Source of the DNA: Pelomonas sp036401055
Lineage (GTDB): Bacteria > Pseudomonadota > Gammaproteobacteria > Burkholderiales > Burkholderiaceae_C
Assembly: GCA_036401055.1 (NCBI GenBank)
Contig: DASWWC010000109.1
Coordinates: forward strand, 23,938-87,937
Direction: 5' to 3'
DNA: 64,000 nt
Below the pieces are notes generated by a model that made no database searches, had not been told where the DNA came from, and saw nothing but the letters and a program-made list of their open reading frames with translations. Below are positions 59,160 to 64,000 of this stretch, piece by piece (within the stretch, counting starts at the first letter, position 1; every line of letters starts with the position of its first letter). Made by a program: the position numbers and the translations under genes.

Positions 59160-61139
59160 TCAGACGCCGTCCAGCTTCACCGTGACGCCGTTGGCCGTGT
59201 AGGTCGTCGTGACCTTGCTGTAGCCGGCCACCGTGACCGCGGTGAAGCGGCCGCCGCGCTGGCCACCGGCGGTCAGCACCGTCAGCGTGTCGCCCAAGGC
59301 GGGCTTGTAGCTGCCGGCGAACGCGATGTTCAGCGTGCCGTCGACGATGACCGCGTTGCCGCCCACCTTGAGGCTGCCGTTCGTGGCGCTGCTCATCACC
59401 AGCTTCAGCGCGCCGCCGGCCTGCGTGAACGCGCCGCCGATGTTGAGCGTGCCCGGGGCCGCGCTCTCCAGCGTGCCGCCCTTCAGGTAGACGTCGCCGG
59501 CGCCCAGCGCCGTCGTCGAGTCCGCCGCCAGCGTGCCGGCCGTGACCACCGTGCCACCGCTGAAGGTGTTGGTGCCGGACAGTCGCAGCGTGCCGGTGCC
59601 GGCCTTGCTGAGCCGGCCCTTGCCGGCGATGTCGTTGCGCCAGCTGTCGGTGGCCGAGAAGCCGCCGAGGCTGGCGTCCATCGTCACGGCCACGTCGCCG
59701 TTGAACGCGCCATAGCCGTCGGCCGCGGCGAACAGGTTCAGCCGGCCCCAGCCCTCGCCGTCGTTGCCCAGCGGGTAGCCGGAGTCCAGCGCGGTGGTCT
59801 TCAACACCACGCGGCGCTGCTCGGCGCTGAGGTAGGGCAGGCGCGTTTCCAGCAGCACCTCGGCGCCCTTGGGCACCGTGGCGGCCACGCCGGCGGCGCC
59901 GGTACGAGCCAGGCCGTAGCTCATGCGTTGCAGGTAGGCCGTCCGGTTCGCGGCGTGGCTGGAGAAGCGGTCGAAGTCCGCGTTGGCGGCGTCCGTGGTC
60001 TTCACCGTGTGGGCATAGGTGTTCAGCGCGCCGGCATCGGCCACGCCTGCCTGCTTGATCAGGTAGGCCTGCGCCTGCTGGACGGCCGCGGCCTTCACGG
60101 CGGGCGTGTAGTAGGCCGCGCTGTTCAGGCTGTAGGCGACGACGGCGGTGGCCTGCACGCGGCCGCCCATCACGTCCAGCGGCGAGTGCATGCCGGCCAG
60201 GATGCGGTTCTCGCCCATCTCCATCGCGCGGGTGATGAGTTCCTGGTAGCGCTGCGGCACCAGGTAGGCCATGGCCAGCGTGTTGCGCCAGGCCTCGGCC
60301 GTGTGGCCGCTGGGGAAGCCGCCGTCCGTCGTGGGCGTGCTGCTCTTGGCCGATTCCAGCGCCGGCACCACCTTCACGTCGGTGCTCCAGCGGTACGGGC
60401 GCGCGTACTTGTAGAAGCGCTTGGCCGGCTCGGTCGAGCCATCGGCGATGTTGCCGATGAAGTCCACGGCCAGGCCCAGGTTGGCATTGCCGGCGCCGCC
60501 CACGCCCAGGTTGTTGCCGCCATCGTTGACGGCCGCGGCCAGCGGCTGGTTGGCGTCGATGCTGGCGATGGTGGAGGTCTGCTGCGTGCCGGTGCGCCAC
60601 GCGCTGGTCAGCGGGCCCATGCCGTCGGCCACGCTGTAGCCCTTGGCGCGGCGGTCGTCCAGGTAGGCGGCCAGCGCCTGCGCGGCAGTGCGCGACTGCG
60701 TCACCGTCTTCACGTAGTCGATGTTGCCGGCATGCACGGCGGCGCTCTTGACCTGGCCGTCGCCTGCGGCACCGGGAATGCCGGTCCAGGGCGAGGGCGT
60801 GACCGCCGCGCAGCCGTTGGCGGCGGCCAGCGTGACGCCGGCGTCCACCTTCATCGACGACGGCGTCCACGCGTCCAGGAAGCCCTGCAGCACGCGCACG
60901 CCGGCATTGGCTTCCAGCGTCACCTGGCAGGGGTTGTTGCGCTGGTTGCTGGCGCCGCTGTCCACATAGGCCAGCGTGGCCGGCGCGGGCGCGCTGTCCG
61001 TCGTGCCCAGACCGCTGGGTTCGGCGGCGGCGGGAACGACGGGTTCGGCGTCGTCGCCACCGCCGCAGGCCGCGAGGGCCAGGGCCGCCGACGCGGCGAG
61101 GGTGAGGGCATGGAGGCGGGGCAGGGGCAGGCGAGGCAT
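59160..61139 (-). CDS. PAP2-type phosphatase lipoprotein fused to an autotransporter-like repeat
   Basis: A 659-residue exported protein. The ATG at 61139 gives a signal with lipobox ALALAACGGG; an upstream ATG at 61184 would bury it. The acid-phosphatase/haloperoxidase signature is complete: K240...RP248 in KRFYKYARP, PSGH at 276-279, and R312...H318...D322 in NRILAGMHSPLD. From about residue 480 an autotransporter-associated beta repeat follows (GKGRLSKAGTGTLRLSGTN, FSGGTVVTAGTLAADST), ending without a barrel. The enzyme would remove phosphate from periplasmic or surface substrates. The repeat may hold it at the surface or stabilise it. Confidence 0.85.
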   Translation of the reverse strand: MPRLPLPRLHALTLAASAALALAACGGGDDAEPVVPAAAEPSGLGTTDSAPAPATLAYVDSGASNQRNNPCQVTLEANAGVRVLQGFLDAWTPSSMKVDAGVTLAAANGCAAVTPSPWTGIPGAAGDGQVKSAAVHAGNIDYVKTVTQSRTAAQALAAYLDDRRAKGYSVADGMGPLTSAWRTGTQQTSTIASIDANQPLAAAVNDGGNNLGVGGAGNANLGLAVDFIGNIADGSTEPAKRFYKYARPYRWSTDVKVVPALESAKSSTPTTDGGFPSGHTAEAWRNTLAMAYLVPQRYQELITRAMEMGENRILAGMHSPLDVMGGRVQATAVVAYSLNSAAYYTPAVKAAAVQQAQAYLIKQAGVADAGALNTYAHTVKTTDAANADFDRFSSHAANRTAYLQRMSYGLARTGAAGVAATVPKGAEVLLETRLPYLSAEQRRVVLKTTALDSGYPLGNDGEGWGRLNLFAAADGYGAFNGDVAVTMDASLGGFSATDSWRNDIAGKGRLSKAGTGTLRLSGTNTFSGGTVVTAGTLAADSTTALGAGDVYLKGGTLESAAPGTLNIGGAFTQAGGALKLVMSSATNGSLKVGGNAVIVDGTLNIAFAGSYKPALGDTLTVLTAGGQRGGRFTAVTVAGYSKVTTTYTANGVTVKLDGV

Positions 61140-61331
61140 GGCGACTGAAGGTCCGGTTACTGCAAAAAACTCGGCATTCTTCAAAGCGTCGGTGACGCCG
61201 TCGTGTCAGCGCCGGCCGAGGCCGGTGCGGCGAGGTGCGAAATTTGCCCGCCGTCCGGCTCCGGCGGTCGGCCCCGGGGGGGGCTCACATGGAGACAATG
61301 CCGCCATCTCAGCGCCCCGGGGAGTCAGGCG

Positions 61332-62126
61332 ATGCCGCCGTCCAACACTGCATCCAGCTTCGTGCCCTTCGAGGGCACGCCGCAGGACTGTGACGCCTGC
61401 GCCCGTGGTGATCGCCTGGGTTTCTTCTTCGACTTCGCCTACCAGCCCATCGTGGACCTCGCGCAGCGCCGCATCTACGCGCACGAGGCGCTGGTGCGCG
61501 GCGCCGCGGGCGAGCCCGCCGGCCAGGTGCTGGCCCAGGTCAACGAGGCCAACCGCTACCGCTTCGACCAGGCCTGCCGCGTCAAGGCCATCAAGGGCGC
61601 GGCCGAGTTGGGCCTGGCCGAGCGGCTGTCCATCAACTTCCTGCCCAACGCGATCTACCGGCCCGAGATCTGCATCCGCACCACGCTGGAAGCGGCGCGC
61701 ACGCACGGCTTCCCGGTCGAGCGCATCATCTTCGAGGTGACCGAGGGCGAGCGTGTGGAGGACGGTCCCTGGTTCGCTTCCATCCTGCGCGAGTACCAGC
61801 GCATCGGCTTCCTGACTGCCATCGACGACTTCGGCGCCGGCTACGCGGGGCTCAAGCTGCTGTCGGATTTCCAGCCCGACCTGATCAAGCTGGACATGGA
61901 CCTGATCCGCGGCATCGATGCCGATGCGCCGCGCCGTCACATCGTCAACCACCTGGTGCGCCTGTGCGCCGACATGGGGGTCACCGTCATCGCCGAAGGC
62001 GTGGAGACCGTGGGCGAGTGCGATGCGCTGCGCGACCTGGGCATCACGCTGATGCAAGGCTATCTGTTCGCGCGGCCGCAGTTTCGCGGCAGCGCCGCAG
62101 TGGGCTGGCCCGCGGCCGGCGGCTGA
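61332..62126 (+). CDS. EAL-domain cyclic-di-GMP phosphodiesterase
   Basis: A 264-residue protein made up almost entirely of one EAL domain. Catalytic residues are in place: HEALVRG (E52), NFLPNAI, FEVTEGE, IDDFGAGYAGL, IKLDMDLIRG and IAEGVET. It should hydrolyse c-di-GMP to pGpG and so lower biofilm signals. The ATG at 61332 is chosen because the upstream same-frame extension is low in coding character. There is no GGDEF, sensor domain or membrane helix; a short Cys-containing N-terminus (DCDACARGD) is the only extra. It is divergent from the PAP2 gene. Confidence 0.88.
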   Translation: MPPSNTASSFVPFEGTPQDCDACARGDRLGFFFDFAYQPIVDLAQRRIYAHEALVRGAAGEPAGQVLAQVNEANRYRFDQACRVKAIKGAAELGLAERLSINFLPNAIYRPEICIRTTLEAARTHGFPVERIIFEVTEGERVEDGPWFASILREYQRIGFLTAIDDFGAGYAGLKLLSDFQPDLIKLDMDLIRGIDADAPRRHIVNHLVRLCADMGVTVIAEGVETVGECDALRDLGITLMQGYLFARPQFRGSAAVGWPAAGG

Positions 62127-62352
62127 CGCCGCGCCGGCCCCGCGCTTGACGGCGAGTCGAGGCGAGCGGGCAGTAGCGGCACCCTTCAAGCCTTGGGTGG
62201 CTCGGGCATGTCGGCTGCGGGGCCGGCGGTCATGAACCTGAGCGTTCCCCCGTGATTCGGGTGGCTCTGCGCAGCGGAGCCATACTCCGCCCGCGGGCCG
62301 GCAGCGCCGACCGCGCCTCCTGAACTACGCCGGCGCTCGGGCGCCTCTGTCC

Positions 62353-63855
62353 ATGCAACTGATCCGTCATGCCCTCCTGGCCGGCCTGGCCTTGTGCGTT
62401 ACCGCTGGCGCCCATGCCGCCGACGCGGCAGCCAGCGTCGAGAACTCCGTCGTCAAGGTCTTCACGACCGCGCGCCTGCCCGACCTGCTGCGCCCCTGGA
62501 GCAAGAGCGCGCCGCGCGAGTCCACCGGCAGCGGTGTCGTCATCGAGGGCCGGCGCATCCTGACCAATGCACATGTGGTGCTGTACGCCAGCCAGGTGCA
62601 GATCCAGGGCAACCAGTCCAGCGAAAAGATCGGCGCGCGCGTCGAGTTCATCGCGCCCGGCATGGACCTGGCTGTGCTGAAGCTGGAGGACGAGAGCTTC
62701 TTCGACAGCCGCCCGCCAGTGAAGCGCGCGACGCGGCTGCCCACCGTCAAGGACTCGGTGATGGCCTACGGCTACCCGACCGGCGGCAGCGGCCTGTCCA
62801 TCACCAAGGGCATCGTCTCGCGCATCGAGTTCGCCGGCTACAACGCGCCGGTCTCGGGCCTGCGCATCCAGATCGACGCGGCCGTCAACCCCGGCAACAG
62901 CGGCGGCCCGGCGCTGGCCGGTGACGAGATGATCGGCTTGACCTTCGCCCGCCTGGGCATGGGCGACAACATCGGCTACATCATCCCCAACGAGGAGGTC
63001 GAGCTGTTCCTGGCCGACATCGCCGACGGCCGCTACGACGGCAAGCCGGCCCTGTATCAGAGCATGCAGCCGCTGCAGAACCCGGCGCTGCGCGCCTTCG
63101 TCAAGCTGCCCAAGGGCGCGACCGGCGTGCTGGTCAGCGACCCGCTGCCCGAGGCAGGCAACCCCTTCCAGCGCTGGGACGTGCTGACTCACGTGGGCGA
63201 CGTGCCGGTGGACGATGAAGGCATGGTGCGCATCGGCGAGCAGCTGCGCGTGCGCGCGCCCTACCTGCTGCAGAAGCTCGCCAAGAACGGCGCCGTGCCC
63301 ATGCGCGTGCTGCGTGGCGGCCAGAGCGTGACGCTGCAGGTGCCGGTGCGCACCGAGCCCAACCTGCTGGTGCCCACCTCGCTGAACGGCGAGTTCCCGC
63401 CCTACTTCATCTACGGGCCGCTGGTGTTCTCCACGCCCACGGCCGACCGCCTGGCGAGCCTGGGCGTGAACCCGGCCCAGATGCTGTCCGCCGCGCGCAC
63501 CGGCAGCCCGCTGATCACGCGGCTGAACGAGCGCCCGGCCTTCCCCGGCCAGCAGCTGGTGTTCATCAGTGCGCCGCTGATGTCGCACAAGATCTCGCGC
63601 GGCTACACCAACCCCATGCTGCGCGTGGTCGAGAAGGTCAACGAGACGCCGGTGAAGAACCTGGTCCACCTTGTCGAGCTGCTGCGCGACGCCAAGGGCG
63701 AGTTCGTCGTGTTCAGCTTCTCCGGCGAAGGCCCGGACACGCTGGTGCTGCCGCGCGCCGACGTGGCCGAGGCCACCGAGGCCATCCTGGCCGACAACGG
63801 CATCCGCGCACAGGCGTCGCCGGAGCTGCTCAAGGTCTGGGGCGGCGGGCGCTGA
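62353..63855 (+). CDS. Deg/HtrA-like periplasmic serine protease
   Basis: A 500-residue exported protease with signal peptide (CVTAGAHAAD). The trypsin-like triad is complete: H74 in ILTNAHVV, D105 in APGMDLAVLKL and S183 in NPGNSGGPAL. At least one PDZ-like domain follows (GVLVSDPLPEAGNPFQRWDVLTHVGDVPV, about 255-320). The C-terminal third is longer than in classical DegP and reads PPYFIYGPLVFSTP, then a second possible PDZ region, a layout seen in plant-type Deg proteins. It degrades or refolds damaged envelope proteins. A group II intron end lies four bases after its stop. Confidence 0.88.
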   Translation: MQLIRHALLAGLALCVTAGAHAADAAASVENSVVKVFTTARLPDLLRPWSKSAPRESTGSGVVIEGRRILTNAHVVLYASQVQIQGNQSSEKIGARVEFIAPGMDLAVLKLEDESFFDSRPPVKRATRLPTVKDSVMAYGYPTGGSGLSITKGIVSRIEFAGYNAPVSGLRIQIDAAVNPGNSGGPALAGDEMIGLTFARLGMGDNIGYIIPNEEVELFLADIADGRYDGKPALYQSMQPLQNPALRAFVKLPKGATGVLVSDPLPEAGNPFQRWDVLTHVGDVPVDDEGMVRIGEQLRVRAPYLLQKLAKNGAVPMRVLRGGQSVTLQVPVRTEPNLLVPTSLNGEFPPYFIYGPLVFSTPTADRLASLGVNPAQMLSAARTGSPLITRLNERPAFPGQQLVFISAPLMSHKISRGYTNPMLRVVEKVNETPVKNLVHLVELLRDAKGEFVVFSFSGEGPDTLVLPRADVAEATEAILADNGIRAQASPELLKVWGGGR

Positions 63856-63859
63856 GCCC

Positions 63860-64000
63860 ATCGGCATAGGGGGACCTCCGTGTGGAGGCGCCCCTGCCAC
63901 ACCACCTGGCATGCGGGTCCGCACCAGGCGGTTCGAGAGCTTGAGGTCAGGAGAGTCGAGGCAACCCCAGTTGGTCGAACCAGGCGAGGGTGAGCACGCT
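63860..64000 (-). mobile_element. 3' end of a group II intron (rest outside window)
   Basis: The minus strand ends like a bacterial group II intron. A domain V-like hairpin lies at 63901-63932: ACCGCCTGG pairs with CCAGGTGGT, with an inner TGCG/CGCA stem, a 4-base loop and a 2-base bulge on the 3' side. A domain VI-like hairpin (CCTCC/GGAGG inside GGGG/CCCC, about 63869-63894) follows, then CTATGCCGAT with an unpaired A and a final AT at 63860. It is inserted four bases beyond the protease stop, antisense to it. The upstream part lies beyond base 64000. Confidence 0.65.
63947..64000 (-). CDS. C-terminal end of an intron-encoded protein (partial)
   Basis: The minus strand is open from the window edge to a TGA at 63947-63949, reading SVLTLAWFDQLGLPRLS. 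It ends about 15 bases before the domain V-like hairpin, the usual place for the end of a group II intron reverse transcriptase/maturase. Only 17 residues are visible, so this rests on position. Confidence 0.4.
   Translation of the reverse strand, partial: SVLTLAWFDQLGLPRLS

Noticed and set aside
1..64000. CRISPR arrays, tRNA and rRNA genes
   Set aside because: No regularly spaced repeats with unique spacers, no tRNA T-loop/anticodon pattern and no rRNA-like sequence were found on reading the window.

Overview
The window is about 64 kb of very GC-rich, gene-dense DNA. Third codon positions are strongly G/C, so many antisense frames stay open by chance. The proteins point to a free-living Burkholderiales bacterium, perhaps near Roseateles/Pelomonas/Rubrivivax: four long TonB-dependent receptors of the Xanthomonas/Caulobacter carbohydrate type, a Burkholderiales-type intergenic repeat and a second EF-G. 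The genus is an inference. Nearly everything here serves capture and breakdown of plant or microbial polysaccharides.

Region 1 (1-15,839) looks like a xyloglucan or xylose-containing glucan locus. On the minus strand, a ROK repressor, xylulokinase, xylose isomerase and a TonB receptor (cut by the window edge) form an operon. Divergently on the plus strand lie a flavin halogenase-like protein, a GH31 alpha-xylosidase, then a GH9 endoglucanase, an AmpG-like MFS transporter, a GH27 enzyme and a polysaccharide deacetylase. A palindrome fitting a ROK operator lies in the divergent promoter region, and a LacI-type palindrome lies before the GH9 gene.

Region 2 (15,884-30,650) looks like a galactosamine/N-acetylgalactosamine locus. 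The minus-strand operon encodes an EamA transporter, a KbaZ/GatZ-like protein, AgaS, a BadF-type sugar kinase and an AgaR-like DeoR regulator. The plus-strand operon encodes a TonB receptor, a periplasmic amidohydrolase, a Tat-exported GH36-like enzyme and a GH27-NPCBM enzyme. TTTCGTTT-type repeats between the two operons resemble AgaR boxes. No dedicated cytoplasmic deacetylase is present, so a route with periplasmic deacetylation is proposed.

Region 3 (30,807-43,265) is more mixed: a ricin-DUF4874/DUF4832 protein, a fasciclin lipoprotein, a DUF2878 membrane protein, a third TonB receptor, a fungal-type PL4 rhamnogalacturonan lyase, an anchored zinc-ribbon protein and a second EF-G with an attenuator-like leader.

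Region 4 (43,266-59,146) looks like a beta-glucan locus. A LacI regulator sits between a minus-strand TonB receptor, halogenase-like, SapC, cupin, halogenase-like operon and a plus-strand operon of binding protein, two permeases, GH1 and GH16. Four copies of one LacI-type palindrome (consensus TGAAAGCGCTTTCA) tie both arms together. The halogenase/SapC/cupin block is the best candidate here for a poorly described system.

Region 5 (59,160-64,000) holds a PAP2 lipoprotein fused to an autotransporter-type repeat, an EAL phosphodiesterase, a Deg-like protease, and the 3' end of a group II intron four bases after the protease stop codon.
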